A DNA stretch of 64,000 bases, taken from assembly GCA_015259035.1 (NCBI GenBank), contig JABZHC010000001.1:43690-107689 (forward strand). The letters are read 5' to 3'. Origin of the DNA: Atopobium sp. (lineage in GTDB: Bacteria > Actinomycetota > Coriobacteriia > Coriobacteriales > Atopobiaceae). Positions 37,202-46,225 of this stretch are shown here, piece after piece. The position numbers were made by a program, and so were the translations under genes. Within the stretch, counting starts at the first letter, position 1; every line of letters starts with the position of its first letter. Below the pieces are notes generated by a model, which was given only the letters and a program-made list of their open reading frames with translations, did not search any database and was not told where the DNA came from.

Positions 37202-37824
37202 CGTCCTAGACGCTCTAGCTCTTCTGCAAGCTTGCGTACTGACTGTTTTAGAGCGGTTTTATCTTCAGATAAGATGTCATTTTTGTTGAAGATGCCATTA
37301 GCAGTTCCTACATAGGAGTATCCACCAGCAAATACTTCAGCAATATTGTCTGTTGTAACGCCGCCAACTGCCATAAGAGGCAAGTTTCCTAGAGGCTCAC
37401 ATACCTTCTTAGCATACCCATAGCTAACCTCATTTGCTGGGAATACTTTGACAATGTCAGCACCAAGGGCAAATGCATGAGCAATCTCTGTTGGCGTAAA
37501 CGCTCCCGGAACGCTCAAGATCTCATGCTCTTTGCAGTAGTCAAACATCTCTTCAGTGAGCAGCGTTGGTGCTAAAACAAACGTAGCGCCCGCTTTATGG
37601 GCTGTCCGCAGATCTTCAAAAGTAAGCACCGTACCAGCGCCAATATTGATATCAGAACCATATTCACTTGATAGTTTCTGAATCAACACAGCAGCTTCTG
37701 GCGTGTTCATAGTTACTTCAACATTATGTACAGGAGAATCAACAAGAACCTCAACTACAGCCTTAACCTGATTGTATGTATAACCACGTAAAACCTGAGT
37801 TACAGTACTAAAAGGCTTATTCAC
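37198..37824 (-). CDS. eda: KDPG/KHG aldolase
   Basis: A 208-residue class I aldolase cleaving 2-keto-3-deoxy-6-phosphogluconate (and possibly 4-hydroxy-2-oxoglutarate). Seen: VEVTMNTPEAA (catalytic Glu region), IGAGTVLTFEDLR, PGAFTPTEIAHA, DIVKVFPANEV with the Schiff-base Lys, and LMAVGGVTTDN. Start is GTG behind AAAGGAGG. It lies inside the shikimate cluster in the opposite direction, converging on aroB and diverging from aroA, so it was probably inserted there. No partner gene of Entner-Doudoroff or uronate metabolism is nearby. Confidence 0.93.
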   Translation of the reverse strand: MNKPFSTVTQVLRGYTYNQVKAVVEVLVDSPVHNVEVTMNTPEAAVLIQKLSSEYGSDINIGAGTVLTFEDLRTAHKAGATFVLAPTLLTEEMFDYCKEHEILSVPGAFTPTEIAHAFALGADIVKVFPANEVSYGYAKKVCEPLGNLPLMAVGGVTTDNIAEVFAGGYSYVGTANGIFNKNDILSEDKTALKQSVRKLAEELERLGR

Positions 37825-37925
37825 TTGTTTCCTCCTTTAATCTTCAAACATTTTAACCATATCCTTCTCTGACACTCAACTGCGGTATTCTTACATCAAG
37901 CAAGTAGATACGGAGCGTACACAGT

Positions 37926-39206
37926 ATGGATGTTTCAATAACTCCTCATGATTTATTTGGAACGGTAGAGGCAATCCCGTCCAAATCATGCGCTCATCGC
38001 GCGCTTATCTGCGCTTCATTTGCAAACGGTACTACTAACATTACCTGTCCTTACATCTCAGAGGACATTCAAGTAACCGTTGATTGTCTTAAAGCTTTAG
38101 GCACAACCATAGCTAGAACCAAACAGGGATTTAGAGTTGTTCCTGCAAAGGGCCAAAATCGTCCCCAAAGCGTGCAGCTTAACTGTAAAGAATCTGGTAC
38201 TACGCTCAGGTTTTTACTCCCCCTTCTTGGGGCGCTGCACGTAAACGCCACAATTTCTGCAGAAGGAAGACTTTTTTCACGACCTCTTGATCCGCTTATT
38301 TCAGAGCTTTCTGCTCACGGCATGTCTTTTACCTGGTTGGACGAGAAGTTCCTTGAGGTTTCAGGTCAGCTTACGAGTGGTTCGTTTGAGCTACCAGGAG
38401 ATATTTCTTCTCAATTTATATCTGGGCTTTTGCTGTCTTTACCTTTGTTGAGCAACTCTTCAACTATTCAGATTACAGGACCTATCCAGTCAAAAGACTA
38501 TTTAGCTATCACTGAACAAGTCATACAAGATTTTGGCGTTACCGCCACGTTTGATGTCTCGAGTGCCACCTATACCATTGAACCGCAACACTACGTCTGT
38601 CCAGGCGTTTATTCAATTGAGGGAGATTGGTCAAACGCCGCTCCATGGCTTGCCGCAGGCGCCATTGGTCAAGGCATAGAGGTCACAGGACTCTCTATGC
38701 AAAGCGTCCAGGGAGACAGGTCCATTTTGGCTGCGTTATCGCTTGTGGGCGCACGTGTTTCTCGCCAGCAAAAAGGCGCAGCTTGTATGATGGATCGCCT
38801 GCGTACGTTTACTATTTCTGTCTCAGAGGTATGTGATCTTGCTCCAGTACTTGCTGCGCTAGCTGCGTTTATTCCTGGGACTAGCAAGCTTACCGATATA
38901 CAGCGCCTGCGCCTTAAAGAGTCCGACCGTGTCCAAAGCATCTGCAGCACACTGAATGCATTTGGCGTGGACACCACGCTCTCTGAAGATCAAACAGCGC
39001 TAATCATCACCGGAGGAAAACAGCCCGCCAGCTGCATCGTAGACTCATGCAATGATCATCGCATTGTAATGATGGCAACTATCTTGGCCTCGTATGCAAC
39101 GGGTCCTGTTGTCATCACCCACGCGGAGGCAATCAATAAGTCGTATCCGCTTTTCTTTGAGCACTTTAAGCAGCTTGGTGGCGTCTGCCACAGTATGGAG
39201 TCATAA
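37926..39206 (+). CDS. aroA: 3-phosphoshikimate 1-carboxyvinyltransferase (EPSP synthase)
   Basis: A 426-residue enzyme joining shikimate-3-phosphate and PEP. Seen: PSKSCAHRALICASFANGTT near the N-terminus, ESGTTLRFLLPLLG, GDISSQFISGLLL, and the C-terminal RLRLKESDRV and NDHRIVMMATI. The region normally read as LFLGNAGT in class I is ESGTTLRFLLPLL here, as in other anaerobes. Its stop is followed one base later by the aroC start, so translation is coupled. It consumes PEP, as does the PTS whose EIIB domain is fused to the dehydroquinase downstream. Confidence 0.96.
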   Translation: MDVSITPHDLFGTVEAIPSKSCAHRALICASFANGTTNITCPYISEDIQVTVDCLKALGTTIARTKQGFRVVPAKGQNRPQSVQLNCKESGTTLRFLLPLLGALHVNATISAEGRLFSRPLDPLISELSAHGMSFTWLDEKFLEVSGQLTSGSFELPGDISSQFISGLLLSLPLLSNSSTIQITGPIQSKDYLAITEQVIQDFGVTATFDVSSATYTIEPQHYVCPGVYSIEGDWSNAAPWLAAGAIGQGIEVTGLSMQSVQGDRSILAALSLVGARVSRQQKGAACMMDRLRTFTISVSEVCDLAPVLAALAAFIPGTSKLTDIQRLRLKESDRVQSICSTLNAFGVDTTLSEDQTALIITGGKQPASCIVDSCNDHRIVMMATILASYATGPVVITHAEAINKSYPLFFEHFKQLGGVCHSMES

Positions 39207-40349
39207 ATGATGACCTCAACTTTTGGAACAACAGTAAAAGTCTCTATTTTTGGCGAGTCCCATGCCTCAAAAATCGGCTGCACCATTGAAGGTCTACCTG
39301 CTGGTTTTGCTGTTGACTTAAATGCTCTTAAGACATTTCTTCAAAGAAGATCTCCCTCGCATCCGTGGGATACTCCGCGTAAAGAAGTTGACAATCCGCA
39401 GTTTATCTCTGGAATTTCAGCGGAGGGCATTTTGGATGGTTATTCGCTTACAGCAGAACTGCCTAACGCAAACGTTCGACCACAAGATTACTCAGCTACA
39501 AAACTTATCCCGCGTCCTGGACATGCTGATTTTTCTGCCTGGGCAAAATGGGGAGACTCCTATAAACAAACGGGTGGAGGACATTTTTCTGCTCGCTTAA
39601 CAGCCCCTCTTTGCATTGCAGGAGGCATAGCGCTGCAGATTTTACGTGCTCAGGGCATCTCCATTGCAGCTCATGTCCTCAAAATAAAGGACATCAACGA
39701 TACTCCCCTTGAGCTCGTAGACAACTCTCTTGAGGCCAATAAACAGCTTGCTCTCCAAATGGATCAGCTGCTACAAGCTGACCCTCAAGACCTTCCCTTC
39801 CTCGATGCACAAGCTGGCGAGAAAACCAGCGCACTCCTCACGCAATTACGCTCTGATAAAAATACCGTTGGCGGCATCATAGAATGCGCAGCAACGGGCG
39901 TTCCCGCAGGTATCGGATGCCCTCATTTTCATGGACTTGAAAATACTATCTCCGCTGCAGTTTTTGGTGTTCCTGCTGTTAAAGCCATAGAGTTTGGTAG
40001 CGGTATGGATGTTGCCAATTTATTTGGCTCCGAAAACAACGATGCCTTTGAGGTGCGTAACGGCTCCGTTGTACCAACCACCAATCATGCGGGAGGAATT
40101 CTGGGTGGCATCTCAACAGGTGCATCTCTTTGGTTTAGATGCGCACTAAAACCAATTTCAAGCATTGGCCTTCCTCAACATTCAGTTAACCTTCAAACTA
40201 TGGAATCAGAGCAGCTTGTGGTTCAAGGCAGACATGACGTAACTGCAGTTTTGCGTGCGGTGCCCTGCATTGAAAGCGCATTTGCCCTAGCCCTTCTCGA
40301 TACTTTGAATTCCTGGCCCTCTGAGCAGAACGGATATCACAATGACTAA
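39207..40349 (+). CDS. aroC: Chorismate synthase
   Basis: A 380-residue FMN-dependent enzyme making chorismate from EPSP. Seen: VSIFGESHASKIGCTIEGLPAG, RRSPSHPWDTPRKE, RPGHADFSAWAKWG, GGHFSARLTAP and NHAGGILGGISTGASLWFR. It overlaps the chorismate mutase start by eight bases. Confidence 0.97.
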   Translation: MMTSTFGTTVKVSIFGESHASKIGCTIEGLPAGFAVDLNALKTFLQRRSPSHPWDTPRKEVDNPQFISGISAEGILDGYSLTAELPNANVRPQDYSATKLIPRPGHADFSAWAKWGDSYKQTGGGHFSARLTAPLCIAGGIALQILRAQGISIAAHVLKIKDINDTPLELVDNSLEANKQLALQMDQLLQADPQDLPFLDAQAGEKTSALLTQLRSDKNTVGGIIECAATGVPAGIGCPHFHGLENTISAAVFGVPAVKAIEFGSGMDVANLFGSENNDAFEVRNGSVVPTTNHAGGILGGISTGASLWFRCALKPISSIGLPQHSVNLQTMESEQLVVQGRHDVTAVLRAVPCIESAFALALLDTLNSWPSEQNGYHND

Positions 40350-40614
40350 TCAGTTAGAGACGCTGCGCCAGGAAATAGATTCAATTGACGCGCAAATTTT
40401 TGACCTCTTTGAGCAAAGACTTACAGTTGCCAAACAGATTGGCACCTATAAGAAGAAGCACGGGCTCTCTGTTCTTGATTCCTCACGAGAAGATGCTAAA
40501 AAAGACCAGGTTAAAACCTCTATTTCACCTGAACTTACACCGTATGCTTTAGAGTTACTTGAGGTTTTGATGAAGACTGCAAAAGCAGTTCAGGAGACAT
40601 CTCGTGAGCTCTAA
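40342..40614 (+). CDS. Chorismate mutase (AroQ-fold)
   Basis: A 90-residue all-helical chorismate mutase turning chorismate to prephenate, the branch to Phe and Tyr. The helix LRQEIDSIDAQIFDLFEQRL and VAKQIGTYKKKHGLSV are the family signature; Arg and Lys positions fit the active site. No prephenate dehydratase or dehydrogenase domain is attached. It overlaps aroC and the next gene, and its presence shows the operon is aimed at Phe/Tyr. Confidence 0.9.
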   Translation: MTNQLETLRQEIDSIDAQIFDLFEQRLTVAKQIGTYKKKHGLSVLDSSREDAKKDQVKTSISPELTPYALELLEVLMKTAKAVQETSREL

Positions 40615-41914
40615 AACCGTACAGCAAGCCTCAAGCAACCCTACAGCTCCTCTTGCTCCTTTTGGGCTTATTGGCGAGAAACTCTCTCATAGCTGGTCGG
40701 CAGAAATTCATGAAAAGTTAGGGTCGTTTCCCTACCAACTTCATGAGCTTTCTGCTTCTGAGCTGAAGGGTTTTCTCAAAGACCAATCTTGGCGTGGCTT
40801 GAACGTTACCATCCCTTACAAAAAGAATGTCTGCGCCCTTGCGGACTCAGTTTCTGAGGATGCTCAAGCTATTGGAGCGGCAAATACGCTGGTAAAAGAT
40901 GCAAATGGGCTCATAACTGCAGACAACACAGATGTGTATGGCTTTGAGTATCTAGTTAAAAGTCTCAAGGTCAGCTTGAACCAAAAGAAAGCGATAGTTT
41001 TAGGAGCCTTTGGCGGTGCTGGCCAGGCAGTTTGCTATGCACTTAAAAAAGGTGGCGCGTATGTTGTGGGAGTCTCCAGAAACCCTCAAGTAAGCTCTTC
41101 ATTTGTTGACTGTGCAATTACGTACGACCAGCTTCAATCCCACTATGACGCTGATCTTCTTATCAATGCAACGCCAGTAGGAATGTCTCCTCACGCTGGC
41201 ATCTCCCCTCTTGCCAAAGAGGAACTAGCTGCATTTACGTCCCTGCAATGCGTGGTTGATCTTATCTATAATCCGCTACGCTCTCAGCTTCTTCTAGACG
41301 CAGAAAGTCTTGGAATACTCAATGCAAATGGTTTAAAAATGCTGGTGGCTCAAGCGGCCAAGGCCAGCTCACTCTTTTTAAGCCAAGAAGCATCAGACTC
41401 GCAGATAGAAAATATCTCGCGTGAGCTCCATGCCTCAAAAGAAAACATTGTGCTTATTGGCATGCCCGGTGTAGGTAAAACCTCTACGGGAGAAGCCCTA
41501 GCAAGGCTCTTACATCGCTCATGGATAGACACAGATCTTCTCATCAAACAAAAAGCTCATTGTGACGCGGCAGCCTACCTACAAACACACGGAGAAGCAG
41601 CTTTTAGACGTCTAGAGCATGAAGTAATTCAAGAGATTTCTGGCATGAGCGGTGCAGTAATCTCTTGCGGAGGCGGCGTAGTTGTCACCCCTTCAAACTA
41701 CCAGCTCCTCCGTCAAAATGGAAAGCTTGTCTATCTAACTCGACCTCTTGAAGAATTGACTATTGCAGGAAGACCACTCTCACAAAGTGTTGGCATACAA
41801 GAACTTGCTGCAGAGCGACTACCTCTCTATGAAGCATGGGCAGACGTAACTTTTTCTTGTCTTGGCAGTCCAGAAGCTGATGCCAAAGGTCTTCTCGCCA
41901 CAGCATTTAAATAA
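40604..41914 (+). CDS. Shikimate dehydrogenase - shikimate kinase fusion
   Basis: A 436-residue two-domain enzyme. Residues 1 to about 270 are shikimate dehydrogenase (AroE): FGLIGEKLSHSWSAEIHEKLG, GLNVTIPYKK (catalytic Lys), GAANTLV, AFGGAGQAV and the INATPVGM motif. From about 277 the shikimate kinase (AroK): VLIGMPGVGKTSTGEALA (P loop), DTDLLIKQ, FRRLEHEVIQE and ISCGGGVV. The chain therefore does the two successive steps dehydroshikimate to shikimate to shikimate-3-phosphate. Start GTG overlaps the mutase. Fusions of this pair are known in some bacteria. Confidence 0.93.
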   Translation: MSSKTVQQASSNPTAPLAPFGLIGEKLSHSWSAEIHEKLGSFPYQLHELSASELKGFLKDQSWRGLNVTIPYKKNVCALADSVSEDAQAIGAANTLVKDANGLITADNTDVYGFEYLVKSLKVSLNQKKAIVLGAFGGAGQAVCYALKKGGAYVVGVSRNPQVSSSFVDCAITYDQLQSHYDADLLINATPVGMSPHAGISPLAKEELAAFTSLQCVVDLIYNPLRSQLLLDAESLGILNANGLKMLVAQAAKASSLFLSQEASDSQIENISRELHASKENIVLIGMPGVGKTSTGEALARLLHRSWIDTDLLIKQKAHCDAAAYLQTHGEAAFRRLEHEVIQEISGMSGAVISCGGGVVVTPSNYQLLRQNGKLVYLTRPLEELTIAGRPLSQSVGIQELAAERLPLYEAWADVTFSCLGSPEADAKGLLATAFK

Positions 41915-42094
41915 CAGAAAACGTTTACAGTTATTTTTCAACCGCTCACCGGACGGACAAGAGGCGTGTCATTTTGGCACGTTAAAGCCCCCTATACTTA
42001 TACCTCGTAGGTTTGTATTCAAAAACTTCAAGGATGTTACGTCCAGTCAAACAGTTAAGTGTTTTATGGTTGGTCGTATTTGGGGAGATATCCA

Positions 42095-42985
42095 ATGGAC
42101 AGCAATGCTATTGCTCACGAGATTCTTAATGCAATAGGCGGTTCAAAAAACTTAATGCACAACGAAGTATGCATGACGCGACTTCGTCTTTCTATCAATG
42201 ACATGACGCTTATCGACCATGAACAGCTGGCCACGGCCACTGGTGTTCTTGGCATTGTGGGAAAGGGGTCAAACGGTCTTGAGGTAGTTTTTGGTCCCAA
42301 TCTTGTCGGTCAGGTAAATGATGCCCTTAATCACATTTTGGGTGAGCCAGAAAAGACTTTTTGCTCGTTAGACGAGAAGCGCTCAGATAACCCAGCTCAA
42401 CACAATGAAGAGGTGGACGAGCTAATCTCTCTGCTTGCCCAAAAAAATACTCTTGATCAGGATGAAGAAGACTTTGACGGCCTTGTTTCTGACTTAGACG
42501 CAGACAATTTTGAGGATGACTATGAGGATGACCTCGATGCCCCTCGCCTGCTCATCATTAATGGCCCTAACATCAACATGTTGGGTATTCGTGAACCAGA
42601 GATTTATGGAAAAGCTGACTACAGAACCCTTATAGAGACTTGTAAGGAAGAAGCCCTCTCTCAAGGTTTCTCTGATTGCGTTTGCTATCAATCAAACCAT
42701 GAGGGTGATCTTGTTGATGCGATCCAGGACGCGCTGGGCAGCTATGACGGCATTATCATCAATCCTGCCGCCTATACGCACACCTCAGTTGCCTTACTCG
42801 ACGCGGCGCTAGCGGTGCAAATTCCCATGATTGAGGTGCATCTTACTGACATCTCTACCAGAGAAGACTTTAGGCACATTTCTTATATAAAAGACGCTTG
42901 CTTTGCTACAGTTGCTGGTAAAGGAATTGACAGCTACAGAGAAGCAATCCAACTGATGGCGGCTCATCTCAAAGATGAAGCATAA
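42095..42985 (+). CDS. PTS EIIB domain - type II 3-dehydroquinase fusion
   Basis: A 296-residue protein of two unrelated domains. Residues 4-82 match the glucose-family PTS EIIB domain: IAHEILNAIGGSKNL, VCMTRLRLSIND with phosphoacceptor Cys26 and following Thr-Arg, TGVLGIVGKGSNGLEVVFGP. An acidic linker (about residues 92-147: DQDEEDFDGL and DNFEDDYEDDLDA) follows. Then AroQ: LLIINGPNINMLGIREPEIYG (catalytic Arg, Tyr), SNHEGDLVDAIQ, IINPAAYTHTSVALLDAL-like and IEVHLTDISTREDFRHISYI. It converts dehydroquinate to dehydroshikimate. Start chosen at MDSNAI, after GGGGAGA. It is the last gene of the shikimate cluster. Confidence 0.93.
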   Translation: MDSNAIAHEILNAIGGSKNLMHNEVCMTRLRLSINDMTLIDHEQLATATGVLGIVGKGSNGLEVVFGPNLVGQVNDALNHILGEPEKTFCSLDEKRSDNPAQHNEEVDELISLLAQKNTLDQDEEDFDGLVSDLDADNFEDDYEDDLDAPRLLIINGPNINMLGIREPEIYGKADYRTLIETCKEEALSQGFSDCVCYQSNHEGDLVDAIQDALGSYDGIIINPAAYTHTSVALLDAALAVQIPMIEVHLTDISTREDFRHISYIKDACFATVAGKGIDSYREAIQLMAAHLKDEA

Positions 42986-43018
42986 CCAGTTGCTTATAGC
43001 CATTTGGCGAGAAACACA

Positions 43019-43053
43019 AACCTGCTGTAATGCTAAATTGCAGCAGGTTTTTT
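43019..43053. terminator. Bidirectional terminator between aroQ fusion and fau
   Basis: AACCTGCTG and CAGCAGGTT form a 9-bp stem with a 13-base loop, followed by TTTTTT on plus and AAA on the other side. It ends the shikimate operon and may also end the minus-strand cyclo-ligase gene. Confidence 0.85.
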
Positions 43054-43633
43054 ATGCACACGTAAGTACCTCTGACTCGGTTATCACCATATCTACGGCA
43101 AAATCAAATGCTGTATGTGGAAGCGTTGTCTGGCTCAAATTTTGCTGGTAAGCAAGACAAATTTTCTTGCCAGGGTACGTAGACAAGAACCGGTCATAAA
43201 AACCAGCACCATAACCCAAGCGATACCCTTTTGTATCAACAAGAAGCGCTGGAACAATGCAAATCGCATTGTTCATATGGCTTTCTGTTAAAGCGGATAG
43301 GTCTTTTGATGGTTCAAGTAAATTAAAAGGAGCTGGCACAAGCTGATCTAATGAAGTGATGGCAACAAACTCTAAACGATGTCCAGGTAGACAACGAGGT
43401 ACCGCCACCGTTTTTTCATCGCGTAGAGCGCACTCAATAAACATCCTCGTAGAAACTTCAGATGAGACAGAAACATACGTTAGAACAGTGGCCGCCTCTG
43501 AATATTCAGGGGTCTCAAGAAGTTTCTGAGTAATGCAATCATCAAGCACACATCTCTCTTGCTCAGAAAGAGATTCTCTTGCTGCTAGACATTCTTCTCG
43601 CAAGCGTTGTTTTTCAAATGCCACAATATCCAT
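43052..43633 (-). CDS. 5-formyltetrahydrofolate cyclo-ligase family protein
   Basis: A 193-residue cyclo-ligase that turns 5-formyl-THF into methenyl-THF with ATP. Seen: RLREECLAARESLSEQERCVLDD, VLTYVSVSSEVSTRMFIECAL, AVPRCLPGH and the C-terminal LLVDTKGYRLGYGAGFYDRFLS (LGYGGGYYDR-type). Start set at the ATG of MDIVAFEKQ, a few bases after GGGAGG; an ATG one codon upstream is equally possible. Confidence 0.9.
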   Translation of the reverse strand: MDIVAFEKQRLREECLAARESLSEQERCVLDDCITQKLLETPEYSEAATVLTYVSVSSEVSTRMFIECALRDEKTVAVPRCLPGHRLEFVAITSLDQLVPAPFNLLEPSKDLSALTESHMNNAICIVPALLVDTKGYRLGYGAGFYDRFLSTYPGKKICLAYQQNLSQTTLPHTAFDFAVDMVITESEVLTCA

Positions 43634-44003
43634 CATGCCTCCCCTATAGCTAAGAATAACAACATTTTTGTGGACATTTGGAGAAGAAACAGACACCTGT
43701 CGCAATAAATGTGACTAATTCTCAACAATTTTTATATAGCTTTCTTTTTAGCAAATTTCTGACCTGCGCAAATGTAAACCGATTCTAACTTGTCAAAATA
43801 TTGCGTATTTGTCACTTGTTTGGCACTACATATTGAGTAAAGTTAGAGGTCGCAACTAATATTTGACGTCATTTGTCCAAAGACATACCTGCTGTCAAAA
43901 TTAGTCTCAAGATTGCTATTTGTAAACTGCTGAGCGGCCATGCTCCACTCAACACGCTCAGCATGAACATGGACTCAAAAATCCATGTAAAAAGGAGTGT
44001 GTT
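43634..44003 (+). promoter_or_regulatory. pflB upstream region with leader hairpins
   Basis: This 370-base stretch between cyclo-ligase and pflB holds no ORF I support. Near pflB two hairpins are clear: TGCTGAGCG/CGCTCAGCA (43928-43936 and 43955-43963, 18-base loop) and CATGGA/TCCATG (43968-43973 and 43982-43987), directly before the ribosome site AAAGGAG. TTGTCA occurs twice around 43790-43820 in AT-rich DNA and could be part of promoters. No clean FNR or Rex operator was recognised. Confidence 0.5.
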
Positions 44004-46160
44004 ATGCAGGAAACACCAGCACAGGAGGCTTGGGACGGCTTTGTCGGTGGTAACTGGCAAAAAGCAATTGACGTCCGAGACTTCATTCAGAGGAATTACA
44101 CCCCTTACGATGGCGATGATTCCTTCCTCGCTGGTCCAACTGAGGCTACCACAAAGCTTTGGGCGGATGTTATGGATCTCTTTGCTCAAGAGACCGCAAA
44201 CGGTGGCGTACTTGATATGGATACCAAGCAGGTTTCCACTATCACTTCCCATGAGGCCGGCTACATTGATAAGCCACTTGAGCAGATTGTTGGCCTTCAA
44301 ACTGACAAGCCACTAAAGCGCGCCCTTATGGTAGACGGTGGCATTCGTATGGCAATGGCTGCTTGCAAGGCCTACGGCTACGAGGTTGACCCAGAGATTG
44401 TTGACTTCTACACCTATCGTCGCAAGACTCACAACGCTGGCGTTTTTGATGTCTACACCGAGGACATGCGTAAATGCCGCCACTCCCACATCATCACTGG
44501 TCTACCTGACGCATATGGCCGTGGCCGCATCATCGGCGATTATCGTCGTGTTGCTCTCTATGGTGTTGACGCTCTTATCACTGATAAGACAAATCAGAAA
44601 AATGGCACCAGCTCCATCATGGACGAGAAGACCATTCGTCATCGCGAGGAGCTCTCCGAGCAGATTCGTGCTCTCAAGGAGCTTAAGCAGCTTGGCGAGA
44701 TTTATGGTTTTGATTTGAGCCGTCCTGCAGAGAACTTCAAAGAGGCTGTTCAGTGGCTCTATTTGGGCTACCTCGCAGCTGTAAAAGAGCAGAATGGCGC
44801 TGCGATGTCCATTGGTCGCAACACCACCTTCTTGGACATCTATGCAGAGCGTGATCTTGCTCGTGGTACGTTTACTGAGTCAGAGATTCAGGAGATTGTT
44901 GACCACCTGGTTATGAAGCTTCGTATGGTCAAGTTTGCTCGTACTCCTGAGTACAACGAGCTCTTCTCCGGAGACCCTCAGTGGGTCACTGAGTCCATTG
45001 GTGGTATTGGCGTTGATGGCCGCTCTATGGTTACCAAGTCCAGCTTCCGTTGGCTTCACACCCTTGAGAACATGGGTACCAGTCCAGAGCCTAACCTGAC
45101 TGTTCTGTGGTCTACCAAGCTTCCAGAGGGCTTTAAGCGCTACTGTGCAAAAATCTCTATTACCACCAGCTCTATTCAGTACGAAAACGACGATCTGATG
45201 CGCGTTTATCATGGCGATGACTACGCAATTGCTTGCTGCGTCAGCTCCATGCGCGTTGGTAAAGAGATGCAGTTCTTCGGCGCTCGTGCAAACCTTGCTA
45301 AATGCCTGCTTTACGCAATCAATGGCGGCCGTGACGAGAAGACCGGCGAGCAGATTGGTCCTAAGTACCGTGCCGTTGAGGGCGAATACCTTGATTACGA
45401 CGATGTCTTCTCCAAGTACTTGGATATGATGCGCTGGCTTGCAGGCGTTTATGTCAACGCTCTTAACGCAATCCACTACATGCACGATAAGTACAGCTAC
45501 GAGCGCATCCAGATGGCTCTGCACGATGAGCATGTTCACCGTTGGTTTGCAACAGGTATCGCAGGCCTTTCTGTTGTTGCTGACTCCCTCTCTGCAATCA
45601 AGTATGCAAAGGTAAGGGTTGTCCGCGATGAGACCGGCCTTGTTACCGATTACGTCACTGAGGGCGACTTCCCTAAGTACGGTAACGATGATGACCGCGT
45701 TGACACCATTGCTCATGACATCGTTGAGATTTTCATGAACATGATTCGCCAGAACCACACCTACCGTGATTCTGTTCCAACAACTTCTATCCTGACCATT
45801 ACCTCTAACGTTGTATATGGTAAGGCTACCGGCAACACCCCTGACGGCCGTCGCGCGGGCGTACCTTTTGCTCCTGGCGCTAACCCAATGCACCACCGCG
45901 ATACTCACGGTGCCGTTGCGTCTCTAGCCTCCGTTGCTAAGCTTCCATTCAACGACGCACAAGACGGTATTTCCAATACCTTCTCAATCATTCCTAACGC
46001 TCTTGGCAAGGGCTCTGACGTCTACTTCCATGGCAGTGAGCTAGACCTTGACCACATCGATTTCTCTGATATGAATCTTGATATTCAGATTGAGAACAAG
46101 ATTGATTGCGCCTGTGAGGCAAACCCATCCGCAGCTGAAGGTGCTGAGGATCGTAAATAA
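44004..46160 (+). CDS. pflB: Pyruvate formate-lyase, catalytic chain lacking the glycyl-radical domain
   Basis: A 718-residue PFL that splits pyruvate with CoA into acetyl-CoA and formate. Seen: [55 protein letters not shown] and [22 protein letters not shown] with catalytic Cys411-Cys412. The chain stops after [25 protein letters not shown] plus about 45 novel residues (acidic, [18 protein letters not shown]). The normal C-terminal RVSGYAVRF radical domain is missing; it is supplied by the next gene. The split is clean, with its own ribosome site, so it looks designed rather than a frameshift. Confidence 0.93.
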   Translation: MQETPAQEAWDGFVGGNWQKAIDVRDFIQRNYTPYDGDDSFLAGPTEATTKLWADVMDLFAQETANGGVLDMDTKQVSTITSHEAGYIDKPLEQIVGLQTDKPLKRALMVDGGIRMAMAACKAYGYEVDPEIVDFYTYRRKTHNAGVFDVYTEDMRKCRHSHIITGLPDAYGRGRIIGDYRRVALYGVDALITDKTNQKNGTSSIMDEKTIRHREELSEQIRALKELKQLGEIYGFDLSRPAENFKEAVQWLYLGYLAAVKEQNGAAMSIGRNTTFLDIYAERDLARGTFTESEIQEIVDHLVMKLRMVKFARTPEYNELFSGDPQWVTESIGGIGVDGRSMVTKSSFRWLHTLENMGTSPEPNLTVLWSTKLPEGFKRYCAKISITTSSIQYENDDLMRVYHGDDYAIACCVSSMRVGKEMQFFGARANLAKCLLYAINGGRDEKTGEQIGPKYRAVEGEYLDYDDVFSKYLDMMRWLAGVYVNALNAIHYMHDKYSYERIQMALHDEHVHRWFATGIAGLSVVADSLSAIKYAKVRVVRDETGLVTDYVTEGDFPKYGNDDDRVDTIAHDIVEIFMNMIRQNHTYRDSVPTTSILTITSNVVYGKATGNTPDGRRAGVPFAPGANPMHHRDTHGAVASLASVAKLPFNDAQDGISNTFSIIPNALGKGSDVYFHGSELDLDHIDFSDMNLDIQIENKIDCACEANPSAAEGAEDRK

Positions 46161-46168
46161 CAAGCCCT

Positions 46169-46202
46169 GGCGAGAAGATCTATCTACACGTTTCTTCTCG
46201 CC
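46169..46202. repeat. Inverted GGCGAGAA pair between the two PFL genes
   Basis: GGCGAGAAGA and TCTTCTCGCC form a perfect 10-bp stem with a 14-base loop in the intergenic gap of pflB and the radical-domain gene. No T run follows, so it is not an intrinsic terminator; it may protect or process the mRNA and set subunit ratios. The arms are two opposed copies of the window-wide GGCGAGAA octamer. Confidence 0.8.
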
Positions 46203-46225
46203 AACAAACTCGTAAGGAGAAACAC

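Noticed and set aside
43869..44316. Open frames spanning the pflB upstream region on both strands
   Set aside because: They run across the leader hairpins into pflB and lack start signals.
44880..45908. 342-codon minus-strand frame opposite pflB
   Set aside because: Shadow of the strongly codon-biased pflB gene.
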